Of a stretch of 64,000 nucleotides of DNA, positions 1 through 8,977 are shown piece by piece. Every line of letters starts with the position of its first letter. Positions within the stretch are counted from its first letter, which is position 1. The notes beneath the pieces are model-generated. The model made no database searches and was not told where the DNA came from. It saw only the letters and a list, made by a program, of their open reading frames with translations. Made by a program: the position numbers and the translations under genes. Origin of the DNA: Saprospiraceae bacterium (GTDB lineage Bacteria > Bacteroidota > Bacteroidia > Chitinophagales > Saprospiraceae); assembly GCA_016715985.1 (NCBI GenBank), contig JADJXD010000001.1, forward strand, positions 4,030,001 through 4,094,000, written 5' to 3'.

Positions 1-925
1 GTCGCTTTTCTACATTCTGTAATCCAATACCTTTTAATTCACGGTCACCAGTATTAAAAATGATTGTGTTGGATGTTTCCAATTCAATTGAGTGATTGGC
101 TGCGTGAATTTTAATTGTAATTGCTGTTTCCTTTGAAGGACTTACTCCATACTTAAAGGCATTTTCAATAAATGGGATTAAAATAAGTGGTGCAATTTTG
201 GTATTAGGAGTAACGTTTGCATCTACTCTTATATCTACATCCAGGCGGTTATTTTCATTAAGCCGTAAATTTTGCAATGCAATGTACTTTTCAATGTAAT
301 CAATTTCTTTTTCAATGCTTATAAAATCCGCATTGGAGTCATGAAGATTGTATCTCATCAATGTACTCAGTTTAATAATACTGTCTGCGGTTTTTGGGCT
401 TTCCTCTTCAAGGGCTAATGCATACATTGCATTTAGCGTATTGAACATGAAGTGAGGATCTACTTGTGCTTTAAGAAATGCGATTTCCGTTGTTAATTTT
501 TCCGTCTTTAATATTTCGATTAGCCTTACATTAAAAAACCAATCTCTTGTGGTTATAAAAAGCCACGACATTACAAATGCCAAAACAAATGAAATGGAAA
601 TGTTCTCATTTCCTAAAAAATGTTCTGTTGAAATTGCTTTAATTCTAACCCATTCAATTAATAAGAATACAAGAATTACTAAAGCGAAATACAGAAACCA
701 TTTTTTATTTTTTGCTAAAATTGGAATTAGCAAATAAGAATTGATTACAAAAACTATTGGGAAACAAATAATGATAGCAATAAGATTTGTACTCTCAAAT
801 GAGTTCCAGTAATTGCCTCTACCAAAAATTGCCATGATAAAATAAATCAACCCAAAAAGAAGGATCAAAATCAACTCCACTTTTTTAAGAACTAATATTT
901 GTATTTTACTATTTAACTTTTTCAA
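1..925 (-). CDS. LytS/YehU-type sensor histidine kinase (3' end cut by window edge)
   Basis: Translating the minus strand gives an open frame of about 308 residues that runs off the window at its C-terminus. The N-terminal 120 residues hold four hydrophobic segments. A DPHFMFNTLN motif places the phospho-accepting His near residue 158, followed by the N-box IPFIENAFKYG and a partial GIGLQNVEKR ATP-lid motif. This order is the His_kinase (PF06580) plus HATPase_c layout that usually partners a LytTR response regulator, which would lie beyond position 1. A TAA lies two codons upstream of a TTG at 925, so TTG 925 is the best start; ATG 835 is possible but would remove the first membrane segment. 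It follows the ABC/peptidase genes by 53 bases in the same direction and may be co-transcribed. Confidence 0.85.
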   Translation of the reverse strand, partial: MKKLNSKIQILVLKKVELILILLFGLIYFIMAIFGRGNYWNSFESTNLIAIIICFPIVFVINSYLLIPILAKNKKWFLYFALVILVFLLIEWVRIKAISTEHFLGNENISISFVLAFVMSWLFITTRDWFFNVRLIEILKTEKLTTEIAFLKAQVDPHFMFNTLNAMYALALEEESPKTADSIIKLSTLMRYNLHDSNADFISIEKEIDYIEKYIALQNLRLNENNRLDVDIRVDANVTPNTKIAPLILIPFIENAFKYGVSPSKETAITIKIHAANHSIELETSNTIIFNTGDRELKGIGLQNVEKR

Positions 926-978
926 AGCACTTTAAATACGTTTGATTGCAAATTTAATAATTTATAGAGTGAATTGTT

Positions 979-3627
979 TTAGAAATATTCTTTGTTATCA
1001 GAACTTTTGAAGTCTATTAGCAAACAATTTGGATCAATTACAATTCTTTCAGGTGAGTAATCAAGTGAAAATTTCAAGAGATTATTTGATTTAGTTACAA
1101 AAACCATTTTTACTTCATTTGGCAAAAGCGAACCCTTTTTATATATACCAATTTCAATATAATCATTCAATTTCAGAAGTTTATCAGCATCGGGTTTCTT
1201 TTCATACTTATTGATTAAATAATTTATGCTTATTTCATACTTAGAATTTGATACTTCTGTTACGTTCAGTTTTACTATTTTGTTATCATAGTAAGTAACT
1301 GTTTCAAACATATCATGTATTAAATACTGCAGTGAATCAGGTGTTTCTTTTTTGATAAAATCAATCATCTCAAATGAGATGGTGTATGGGGCTTTTTGAA
1401 GTCTTACTTTTTGCATATAACTTTTTAACGCTCTATTCAGGGCTTCCTCACCTATGTAATGGCTCAGAGCATTAAAAGCCAACATTCCTTTTTGATAAGC
1501 AACGTGTGATTGACTATTTCCTGAGTTTAGAGTTAGAGGCAATTCTGTTTCTTCGGTATCCTTTTGTTTATTTAAATATGTGTTTAGTGATTTGTTCAAT
1601 AATTGTAATGCTTTGAGTTTTCCATATTGCTTTTCTAAAACTTTCAAGGAAACATATTCCGCCATGCTTTCTGTTATCATTTTAGCACCTGCCACATCGG
1701 CCGGTATTGCCTGCATCCCCCACCATTGATGTGCAAATTCATGACTTGCTCCTATGAATGGAAGATTTAAAGTTGTTTCACTTTCCTCATCAATCTCCAT
1801 TATAAACCCTAATTCGGAATAAGGAATTGTATTAGCAAATGACTGGGCAAAATCTCCTCGGGTTCTTGCAAACTCAATAATTCTGACTTGCTTGTGCTGG
1901 TAAGGACTATAGTGTTTTTCACAATATTCAAGCGTTGCTTTTACTCCGTTTATCATGTGTTGAATATTGTATTCATGATTTTTATGGTAATAGATTTCTA
2001 TGGGTAGATTTTTGTAAACATCTTTCTTCAATTCATATGTCCCTGAAACAAAAGCAAAATCGATGGTTACAGGAGTGGTAGATTTATAATTAAAATAATT
2101 TCTTCCGTTTGTCTGCCATTTCTTTTGTAAATATCCTGGTGCAATTGCTGTTTGATATTTTGAAGTGCTAACAGTGGCTTCAAAATTGATATAATCAGCA
2201 TCAGCAGAACGATTATGATTATTCAAGGACAAACTAACAGTCGGTAGTTTCTTTGAATTATCATTACGATATCCAATAGTCGGATAAATCATTGAAGTGA
2301 TGTAAGTTCCATTTTTCTCCACCAATGAATTTTTGTAAAATATTGAGTTTGGAATACTGGTTACATCAAAGTTTACAATCATGATATCCAACGGCTCTAA
2401 CGCAGTTTCCAATTTGTAAACGTTAATATTAGCTATCGTATCATTAGTTATAAGTGTTGCTTTTTGATTTAAAGAAATTTTCGTAACAACGTCAAAAGCA
2501 GATTGGATAATTAGCGTATCAATGTTTTTATTGGATTTATTGATTAATGTGTAAGTCCCTTTCGAAATGAAAGTTAAACGCTCTGGATAAACATCCATTG
2601 AAACATTAACACTTACAATTCTTGGTTGTATCATTTTCTCAAATCCCTGATATTTCTGACCTGCATAATTGGTAATATTTTTAAATTCTTTTTCTGTAGG
2701 AAGTCTCGGCAATCTTTCCACTTGAGTATTAATCAAATATCCAGTACCAATGAATGCAACGAATAGTAAGGTCATGGGAATAACTATTTTTCTGTTTAAT
2801 CTCCTGTATGCATTGGTAATTCTTTCTTTAATTGAATTTGCTATACCTCTTTGCCAAAGCAATATGCTGCCGGCATAAAATATTAGAGCCAGTAGTAACC
2901 AATAGAATTTGTAAATGAAATAGGCATAAATAGAATGACTATACCCGCTTAAATCGGAATAGTTTAAATAAAATCCGGCATCAGGATTTTGATTAAAGCG
3001 ATAGATATATTTTTCTATACCTAACAATGGCAGTTCTGACAAACCAAAGTAAATTAATATCAGTACAAATAGTCCTAACCAAGAATTGGTAAACAAGGAG
3101 TGAATAAATAATGCAATAAATGCCCAGATTACAAAACCAATTAAATGAATAAAATACAAGTCAAAAATATAGTGTAAGATTTCAAAGTGGAAGTATCCTT
3201 TAGATAGTTGGACAATTACTCCTATAATCATGATAATTGATAGCAGTAGTATTTGAATTTTGAAAAGTGCAATGAGTTTTGAAAATGCTAATACCCAATT
3301 TGGGATCGCAGTTGAATCAACCAACGAAAACATTTTTGTAGCTTTACTACGGTTTACTAAAAAGCCAACGTATAGAAAAGTAATGAAGTTAATCAGTAGA
3401 GAAAAAAATAAAACAGGAAATGCTAACATCACCCATGTTACGGGTAATACTTTTACTCCGTAAGGTGAGTTCATCTGAGACAATACAACATAAACGAAAA
3501 CGGAACCTGTCAAAACGATACTTGCAAAAGCTCCTGTGTTACTAACAGATTTAAATTCAATAGCTGATAACTTCCATGATTTGGATAAGTTAGACAAAAA
3601 TGTAAAACTGTACCTAACGATAGGCAA
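979..3627 (-). CDS. Membrane-anchored M1 family metallopeptidase, likely C-terminal part of a split ABC-permease/aminopeptidase
   Basis: The 882-residue product begins with about six hydrophobic segments (residues 1-310) resembling an ABC-2 permease half, then a long periplasmic or cytoplasmic region ending in a gluzincin M1 domain. The zinc site is HEFAHQWW near residue 628, followed by ITESMAEY, which supplies the third ligand Glu; the spacing is one residue longer than the usual HExxH-18-E. A conventional GAMEN motif was not recognised. In Bacteroidota a common family fuses an ABC-2 permease to this peptidase in one protein of about 1200 residues. Here the first 290 residues are on a separate frame ending 9 bases upstream, and this frame starts only with TTG at 3627. 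I infer one ancestral gene split by a one-base frame change. Confidence 0.8.
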   Translation of the reverse strand: MPIVRYSFTFLSNLSKSWKLSAIEFKSVSNTGAFASIVLTGSVFVYVVLSQMNSPYGVKVLPVTWVMLAFPVLFFSLLINFITFLYVGFLVNRSKATKMFSLVDSTAIPNWVLAFSKLIALFKIQILLLSIIMIIGVIVQLSKGYFHFEILHYIFDLYFIHLIGFVIWAFIALFIHSLFTNSWLGLFVLILIYFGLSELPLLGIEKYIYRFNQNPDAGFYLNYSDLSGYSHSIYAYFIYKFYWLLLALIFYAGSILLWQRGIANSIKERITNAYRRLNRKIVIPMTLLFVAFIGTGYLINTQVERLPRLPTEKEFKNITNYAGQKYQGFEKMIQPRIVSVNVSMDVYPERLTFISKGTYTLINKSNKNIDTLIIQSAFDVVTKISLNQKATLITNDTIANINVYKLETALEPLDIMIVNFDVTSIPNSIFYKNSLVEKNGTYITSMIYPTIGYRNDNSKKLPTVSLSLNNHNRSADADYINFEATVSTSKYQTAIAPGYLQKKWQTNGRNYFNYKSTTPVTIDFAFVSGTYELKKDVYKNLPIEIYYHKNHEYNIQHMINGVKATLEYCEKHYSPYQHKQVRIIEFARTRGDFAQSFANTIPYSELGFIMEIDEESETTLNLPFIGASHEFAHQWWGMQAIPADVAGAKMITESMAEYVSLKVLEKQYGKLKALQLLNKSLNTYLNKQKDTEETELPLTLNSGNSQSHVAYQKGMLAFNALSHYIGEEALNRALKSYMQKVRLQKAPYTISFEMIDFIKKETPDSLQYLIHDMFETVTYYDNKIVKLNVTEVSNSKYEISINYLINKYEKKPDADKLLKLNDYIEIGIYKKGSLLPNEVKMVFVTKSNNLLKFSLDYSPERIVIDPNCLLIDFKSSDNKEYF

Positions 3628-3635
3628 TTCTATTT

Positions 3636-4508
3636 TTAATATTTGCCCAGTATCCTGGAAAACTTTTTTTTTGATGCTTTCTTATAAATAGTTAGCGTAA
3701 ATGGATTTACACTAAATGAAAATACTTTGAAAGTAAGATAAGTCATAGCAATAGTTATAGCAAACCAAAAAAACCTATTGAGAATAAGAAATTTTGATAA
3801 TGGTAGTGCATTATTATTTTGGTCTGCTAAACTCCAACCCTTTGTATAAAAGTAGGTAGCCGTATCCCCAAACGGTTCAATCATCATTGCAATAAAACTG
3901 ATTTCGGCACTTGCAGTTAATCTTGATACTATTTCCCGAATGATTAAAACCACAACTATTGTAATTAATCCAGTGTATAAGTTTCGTGTTACAGAAACAA
4001 TAAAATAAACAATGGCACTGAACAATAAAAGATTAGGTAAAAAATAGGTGAGAAACAGTTGCAAGTGTGTAGAAAAGTGAAATGGAAGCACAAGAGATTT
4101 ATCTACACCAGGTATTTGAGTTCCAACAATGCAGCCTAAAATAAATAGTATTGCAATCAGAATAAGCGGAATTATAGAGCTAATATATTTTGCAGATAAA
4201 TAACTTTGTTTGGTAATAGGATAGCTGAAAAGTAGGCTATATGAATTAGATTTAAAATCTCTGTATAAGGAATTACCAATTATAGCAGGAATGATAAAAA
4301 GAATTAATTTGGTTGCTAACAACATTAAACTATACAATGCAAATGAAGAATTAGCAACACTTTTTTCGCCACTTTGTGTTTCGCTGAACAAACCAGCACT
4401 ACCGGCAACAGTTAGCATGGCAAAAAAGAAAAAAATAACACCGTAAAAATAAACTGCCGGATTTTTTACCCAGTATTTTAATTCGTAAACTAATATTGCC
4501 TTAAACAT
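3636..4508 (-). CDS. ABC-2 type transporter permease, N-terminal part of the split permease/M1 gene
   Basis: The 290-residue product starts MFKAILVYELKYW, typical of the cytoplasmic entry of ABC-2 permeases, and has six hydrophobic helices. It ends with a lysine-rich tail (KKASKKKFSR) encoded by a run of nine A, then LGKY and a TAA stop. Reading the same DNA one base back continues without stop through QILKIELPIVRYSF into the downstream M1 frame. The length and position match the first half of the fused Bacteroidota permease/aminopeptidase. It sits 111 bases downstream of the ATPase gene, so ATPase, permease and peptidase form one export or processing unit. Substrate is unknown. Confidence 0.8.
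   Translation of the reverse strand: MFKAILVYELKYWVKNPAVYFYGVIFFFFAMLTVAGSAGLFSETQSGEKSVANSSFALYSLMLLATKLILFIIPAIIGNSLYRDFKSNSYSLLFSYPITKQSYLSAKYISSIIPLILIAILFILGCIVGTQIPGVDKSLVLPFHFSTHLQLFLTYFLPNLLLFSAIVYFIVSVTRNLYTGLITIVVVLIIREIVSRLTASAEISFIAMMIEPFGDTATYFYTKGWSLADQNNNALPLSKFLILNRFFWFAITIAMTYLTFKVFSFSVNPFTLTIYKKASKKKFSRILGKY
3664..3672 (-). other. A9 homopolymer at the permease/peptidase frame junction
   Basis: On the coding strand nine consecutive A encode the KKK near the end of the permease frame. One extra A here would join the permease frame to the M1 frame and remove both the TAA stop and the need for a TTG start. The tract could be a sequencing indel, a phase-variable site or a transcriptional slippage site; the sequence cannot tell these apart. 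Confidence 0.5.
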
Positions 4509-4619
4509 TATTTGCTAAATTTAATCTTTGTTTTACCCAGCCATCGTTCAGCTCACATGAAACTAAAAAGGTAGTAAAAATTAAATAATAAATTTTCGTT
4601 TTAGTCATTGTATTTAGTT

Positions 4620-5492
4620 TTAGTTGTTCTTCAATGAAATGAAATATACATCTTCCAATTGTGGCTCAATACTATTCCATTCGTCATCAGGACGATTTTC
4701 TGCATTAACTTTTATTGTTAAGCTATTATCTGCATTATATTTTGATGAAAGTATCTGATGTTGCGACTCTTCAGTTTCTAATATTTCTCTTGCAATTTTC
4801 TTAACCCAAATTTTACCATTAATTTCTTGAATAGCTTTAGCAGGAGTGGTGTATTTCAAAACTTTACCCTTATTCATTATGACAATATTCTGGCACAAGT
4901 CCTTAATATCTTCTACAATATGAGTAGAGAAAATTACAGTATTGTCTGTGCCAACTTCTCTCAAAACATTTAGAAATCTGTTTCTTTCAGCAGGATCTAA
5001 ACCTGCCGTTGGTTCATCCACAATAATTAGCTTGGGCTTGTTCAATAAGAGTTGTGCAATGCCAAATCGTTGTTTCATTCCGCCTGAAAAACTTTCTACG
5101 TTTTTTCTTCTGTCTTCATATAGGTTAGTGATTTCCAAAACGTATTGTATGATTTTACTTCTTTCACTCTTTGAAGTAATGCCTTTCAAAATTGAGAAAT
5201 AATTAAGTAGTTCTTCTGCTGAAACTTTGGGATACACTCCGAATTCCTGAGGCAAATAACCTAACACTTTGCGTAGTTCCAGCGGAGTTTTTAGAATATC
5301 AATTTCATTAAAATAAATACTTCCACTATCGGGAGTCTGTAGGGTGGCAAGAGTTCTCATTAAGGAGGATTTGCCAGCACCATTTGGTCCAAGCAATCCA
5401 ATCATCCCGTTGTTGAAAGTCAGGCTGATATTGTCTAATGCCTTAACTCCGTTTTTATAGGTCTTATTGAGGTTGGAAATTATTATTGCCAT
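4620..5492 (-). CDS. ABC transporter ATP-binding protein
   Basis: The 290-residue protein starting MAIIISNLNKTYKNG has all ATPase motifs: Walker A GLLGPNGAGKSS near residue 35, Q-loop YLPQEFG, signature SFSGGMKQR, Walker B KLIIVDEPTAGLDP and the switch His in IFSTHIV. The frame is open up to 5777, but the extra 95 residues are low-quality sequence over a palindromic spacer, and a TAAATTTG -7-like element (5511-5504) lies directly before ATG 5492, so I chose 5492. It should power the ABC-2 permease/M1 gene downstream. The C-terminal 80 residues are the usual CcmA-type extension. Confidence 0.92.
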   Translation of the reverse strand: MAIIISNLNKTYKNGVKALDNISLTFNNGMIGLLGPNGAGKSSLMRTLATLQTPDSGSIYFNEIDILKTPLELRKVLGYLPQEFGVYPKVSAEELLNYFSILKGITSKSERSKIIQYVLEITNLYEDRRKNVESFSGGMKQRFGIAQLLLNKPKLIIVDEPTAGLDPAERNRFLNVLREVGTDNTVIFSTHIVEDIKDLCQNIVIMNKGKVLKYTTPAKAIQEINGKIWVKKIAREILETEESQHQILSSKYNADNSLTIKVNAENRPDDEWNSIEPQLEDVYFISLKNN

Positions 5493-5651
5493 AGAACAGT
5501 TTTCAAATTTAGAATAATGCAAAGGTTCAAATTTCATTTTCTGACGCAAAATGAAAGTGATGGCATTGTAATTATTTGACGTAGAATAGCTGCTAATTGG
5601 TGCGAAAATATTTTGATAAATGTTGAAGGAGCGTTTGCAAGAAGCGGCTCT

Positions 5652-5698
5652 TTTGGTTTTGCCGAAGGGTCGGCTTGTGTTGTAGAGGCAAAACCAAA
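5652..5698. repeat. 12-bp perfect inverted repeat in the 5.5-6.05 kb spacer
   Basis: TTTGGTTTTGCC (5652-5663) is repeated in inverse at 5687-5698 with a 23-base loop. It sits in a 558-base stretch (5493-6050) in which I see no gene; the small frames there have no recognisable content. The spacer otherwise holds the palindromic repeat at 5911-6040. Confidence 0.7.
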
Positions 5699-5910
5699 TG
5701 TGCCATTTGTGTGGCTGGCAGAATTGGTTTTTAAAAACGTACGGTGGGAAAAATAAAAAATTCTGTAGGGTCGGCAAAGAGTTTTAGCTTACTCGCTGTC
5801 CAGCTTCAATATGGTCTGGATGTTTTTGTACACCGGTCAAAATGGTTTGTCTTTGTTTTAAAGTTTAAATTTCGGTCGGTCTGTCGTTGCTGCACGTTCG
5901 ACCTACCATT

Positions 5911-6040
5911 GGCTATAACGTTTTGCAGCAACCCAAATGTGGCGATTTCCAAGCACTTCACTGTAAACCAAGCGCGAACCTTGATAGAAGCACAAAGCTT
6001 GATTTAACAACTGAACCGCCACTTTTAGTTAGGTGCTGTT
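5911..6040 (+). repeat. Palindromic intergenic repeat, copy A (attC-like)
   Basis: About 130 bases form a long imperfect palindrome: GTGGCG pairs with CGCCAC, and CAGCAACC pairs imperfectly with AGGTGCTG. It ends with GTTAGGT, which fits the integron core pattern GTTRRRY, and begins with ATAACGTTTTGC. Three words are shared with the element at 17306-17444: GCACTTCACTGT (5953), ATAGAAGCAC (5984) and GCACAAAGCTTGA (5990), but in a different order. It lies directly downstream of the acyltransferase gene. Cassette recombination site is only one reading; a plain Bacteroidota intergenic palindrome is the alternative. Confidence 0.45.
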
Positions 6041-6050
6041 GTTTATTTTT

Positions 6051-7181
6051 TTATTTGGGCTTCATTCCAAAAAAGAATCTAACCGAATTATACGGCTTAA
6101 TTAAAAATTCATAAACACCCATAGTGAGTATAAATGATATAAAAGTCACAAATAGATATTTATTGAGTATGCTTTCATTTTTTACCTGAACAACGTAGTA
6201 AGTAATCACAACTATAAAAGTTTGATGAAGGATATAAAACGGATATATGGCTTCATTGGCATAATCCAGAAATTTAGTCTTTATGTTAAGGTACTTCTTT
6301 CCATAGCCCAAAATAGCAAGAACCCAAAACCAAGCATTAAAGTCTCTCAAAAGCAAGAATAATAAATTTGGAAAATTCCAACCCCATTCAGGTTCCATAT
6401 CATTCCACCGAAGCACATTGATAAATGTAATACTGAAAAAAGCAAATTTTAGATGTAACTTTCTATTATTTTCTATAGAGTTCCAAAAAGTTGTATTTGT
6501 ACCAATAAAACCACCAAAGATAAAAAAGAGGAAATAGCGGGTAAATCCGGCCCAATCATTTACTAATGCGTGTGTTTCTTCAGGAAACCAAAAGTATAAG
6601 AAGCTTGCTGAGTAAAGAACTATAATAGAATAGTATAAACCTAAGCCTTTAGGAATATTTGCTATAAATTCAACTACTTTTTTTCCTGCCTCCGAATTTA
6701 AAAACAAAAATATGGGAATGAATAGTAATGAATAAACAAATAAGTACATAATAAACCATAAATGATGCCAGCTTAGGTTACCATTCGGATAAGCTCCTGT
6801 TGTGAAAATAGAGGGGAAAAATTCGAAATATGAGTTGTAAGAAACCCCAGAAAAAATTCTTTCAAAATAAATTTGAGGGGGAACTACAACAAGCATTCCG
6901 AATAAAAGTGGCACTAATAGTCTTTTGGCTCTTTGTAATACGTAATGACCTGCATTAAACTGATTGAGAACAAATACAGTACCTATTCCTGAGATAAAGA
7001 ACAAGATGGGCATTCTCCATTTAGATAAAAAATAATTAAATTCTAAAAACAAATTACTCGTTTCCGGATTTTTTATATGCCACCCCCATTCTGAAACAAA
7101 GGGCATTGCAGAGTGAAATAAGTGCAAAAGTAGTATTGCAATTATTCTCAACCAGTCTAAATCGTACCTTCGTGTATTCAT
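6051..7181 (-). CDS. Acyltransferase 3 family membrane protein
   Basis: The 376-residue protein opens with RRYDLDWLRIIAILLLHLFHS, the typical first helix of the acyltransferase_3 family (PF01757) with its conserved R-D and H. A second motif, WRMPILFFISGIGT, follows near residue 55. About ten hydrophobic helices run to the C-terminus, and the length is normal for the family. Members move acyl groups onto sugars or other envelope molecules; the substrate here cannot be read from sequence. It stands alone on the minus strand, bounded by palindromic spacers on both sides (copy A downstream, 7182-7354 upstream), which makes it a candidate mobile or cassette-like cargo gene. Confidence 0.88.
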   Translation of the reverse strand: MNTRRYDLDWLRIIAILLLHLFHSAMPFVSEWGWHIKNPETSNLFLEFNYFLSKWRMPILFFISGIGTVFVLNQFNAGHYVLQRAKRLLVPLLFGMLVVVPPQIYFERIFSGVSYNSYFEFFPSIFTTGAYPNGNLSWHHLWFIMYLFVYSLLFIPIFLFLNSEAGKKVVEFIANIPKGLGLYYSIIVLYSASFLYFWFPEETHALVNDWAGFTRYFLFFIFGGFIGTNTTFWNSIENNRKLHLKFAFFSITFINVLRWNDMEPEWGWNFPNLLFLLLRDFNAWFWVLAILGYGKKYLNIKTKFLDYANEAIYPFYILHQTFIVVITYYVVQVKNESILNKYLFVTFISFILTMGVYEFLIKPYNSVRFFFGMKPK

Positions 7182-7354
7182 AAAATCTATTTTTTTATAA
7201 TAAGCGTGTTCGGCCTGGAGTTGTGCGGGAATTTAAGCACTAAACTTGATATAGAATACAAAGTTATAAAGTAGTTCAAATTTTCATGCGGAAATCGTCC
7301 ACCCTCATTAAGCTTATAGCTGTCAGGATCAGGGCCTTCTTAATTCATGTATTA

Positions 7355-8047
7355 TTAAGTTCTGTCCTTCGATTTTCTTATTCCCTTAACCAACAGATAA
7401 ATTCCTAATGTAAATTCAAAAAAAGCTACCATAATAGCAGCTACTCCTGTCAATGGTGAAGAACGTTCTATAACACCGAACAAGAGAGCAAAGTAACCGG
7501 CAAATAATGGGAAAGCACCTATTATACCAATGACCGAAAGCCAACGAGGTACTAAACGTGATTTGTATAACAATATACCTAACAATAAATCATCAATTGC
7601 GGGCATAAAACTTTGACCAAGTACAAAAATACGGTCATAAAGCGCTACCAGTGCACGGCTTATCGCTATGGAACTTTCTCCTGCTCCTTGTTGATGCAAC
7701 GTTACTGCTCCTAATAGGAATGCCACACCAACGAATATAGTACAAGCTTCTAATGTACGGGCAGCTATAAGCCCTATGGCAAGCGTTTCATTTTGCTTTT
7801 TTAAAACTGAAAATAAAATAATGGATGTAATGATACCAGAAAGTGCTACAATTATTTCCAGTATGCCACCAATCACTACATTATTGTCGTTAGCATTACT
7901 ATGCAGATAATTTGGCTCGTGAATAGGTTGATACAAAAATAATGTGGGTATAGAAACAAAGGTGAGTATGTAAAAGAAACCCGCCCAAAAAGCTGTTTTG
8001 TGAGGTAAATTCAGCTTAACCTTTTTATTTAAATTAGATGAATACAT
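7355..8047 (-). CDS. DUF4386-type polytopic membrane protein
   Basis: The 230-residue protein has six to seven hydrophobic helices, starting at KTAFWAGFFYILTFVSIPT, and the conserved centre of the DUF4386 family (AIDDLLLGILLYKSRLVPRWLS). No catalytic residues are known for this family. It is the last gene of a minus-strand run, 23 bases after the MDR dehydrogenase, so it is probably part of the AraC-linked oxidoreductase cluster. Its role there is unknown. Confidence 0.75.
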   Translation of the reverse strand: MYSSNLNKKVKLNLPHKTAFWAGFFYILTFVSIPTLFLYQPIHEPNYLHSNANDNNVVIGGILEIIVALSGIITSIILFSVLKKQNETLAIGLIAARTLEACTIFVGVAFLLGAVTLHQQGAGESSIAISRALVALYDRIFVLGQSFMPAIDDLLLGILLYKSRLVPRWLSVIGIIGAFPLFAGYFALLFGVIERSSPLTGVAAIMVAFFEFTLGIYLLVKGIRKSKDRT

Positions 8048-8070
8048 ATTTTTAAATGTTCAATAAATTA

Positions 8071-8976
8071 TTAAATCAATCCTTCTTTTACTAATATTGC
8101 AACATTGCCACTCTTTCTAAATTGTTCTACATATCGGTGGGCCTCTCTGATGTCTATTAATTTGTATGTCCTATCTATAATTGAAATCAGTTTTTTTGCT
8201 TCAATTAATTCTTTTATAAAATGTAAATCATTTTTTGTGGGCTTTGATTGACTTTTGACTGAAACAAATTTTCCATTGTCTGACATAATTTTCCTGCACT
8301 CAGATTTACTGATTTTTCCGACCGCATCAAATATTATATCAAATTTTTCTTGTAGGGAGGATATCTTCGTTGTAGCGTAGTCGATGGAGTGGTTTGACCC
8401 TAAAGAATTTACAAGGTTTATATTTTTTTGGCTACACACTGAGGTAACTTGTGCTCCAAAATACTTGGCAAGTTGTATCGCAAAGGTGCCTACACTACCT
8501 GAAGCACCATAAATCAATATTTTTTGACCATTAGAAATGTTTGCTTTTCGCAAAAAAGACAACGCTGTCATAGAACCTAAGGGTGTAGTGGCAGCTTCTT
8601 CAAAAGACATATTCTCTGGTTTGTGGGCTACGATATCTGTTTCTTTTAAACAAATGTATTCTGCATATCCTCCAAACTTTAATCCGCAATAAGCAAAAAC
8701 GGTATCGCCTTTTTTAAAACCACTTACATTTTGACCTGTTTCTTCAACCATTCCTGATATTTCAAAACCTAAAGTTTTCACTCTTTTTGGTCTAAAAAGT
8801 CCATTAAATATGCGTGCTAGAAACGGGTCTGCTTTCCTTAACCTCCAATCGGCTGCTGATACAGATGTTGAAATTATTCTTATCAAAACCATATCACTTT
8901 TAGGAATAGGCTTGTCTATTTCTGTCAAATTCAGAACATTAGCTGTTCCATATTTCTCATAAACAATTGCTTTCAT
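8071..8976 (-). CDS. Zinc-independent MDR-family NAD(P)-dependent oxidoreductase
   Basis: The 301-residue product has the GroES-like N-terminal domain (residues 1-110, with GFEISGMVEETG) and a Rossmann domain whose nucleotide loop is YGASGSVGTFAIQLAK near residue 150. Catalytic and structural zinc Cys ligands are absent, so it belongs with quinone-oxidoreductase-like members of the medium-chain family. A single base separates it from the FAD oxidoreductase upstream, which implies co-translation. The natural substrate, likely a quinone or enone, is not deducible. Confidence 0.87.
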   Translation of the reverse strand: MKAIVYEKYGTANVLNLTEIDKPIPKSDMVLIRIISTSVSAADWRLRKADPFLARIFNGLFRPKRVKTLGFEISGMVEETGQNVSGFKKGDTVFAYCGLKFGGYAEYICLKETDIVAHKPENMSFEEAATTPLGSMTALSFLRKANISNGQKILIYGASGSVGTFAIQLAKYFGAQVTSVCSQKNINLVNSLGSNHSIDYATTKISSLQEKFDIIFDAVGKISKSECRKIMSDNGKFVSVKSQSKPTKNDLHFIKELIEAKKLISIIDRTYKLIDIREAHRYVEQFRKSGNVAILVKEGLI

Positions 8977-8977
8977 T

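Noticed and set aside
5493..5777. Longer N-terminus for the ABC ATPase
   Set aside because: The extension is not like any ABC protein and a -7-like element lies before ATG 5492.
5744..6114. Two overlapping plus-strand frames of 75-87 codons
   Set aside because: They lie in palindromic spacer DNA and their translations show no domain or signal.
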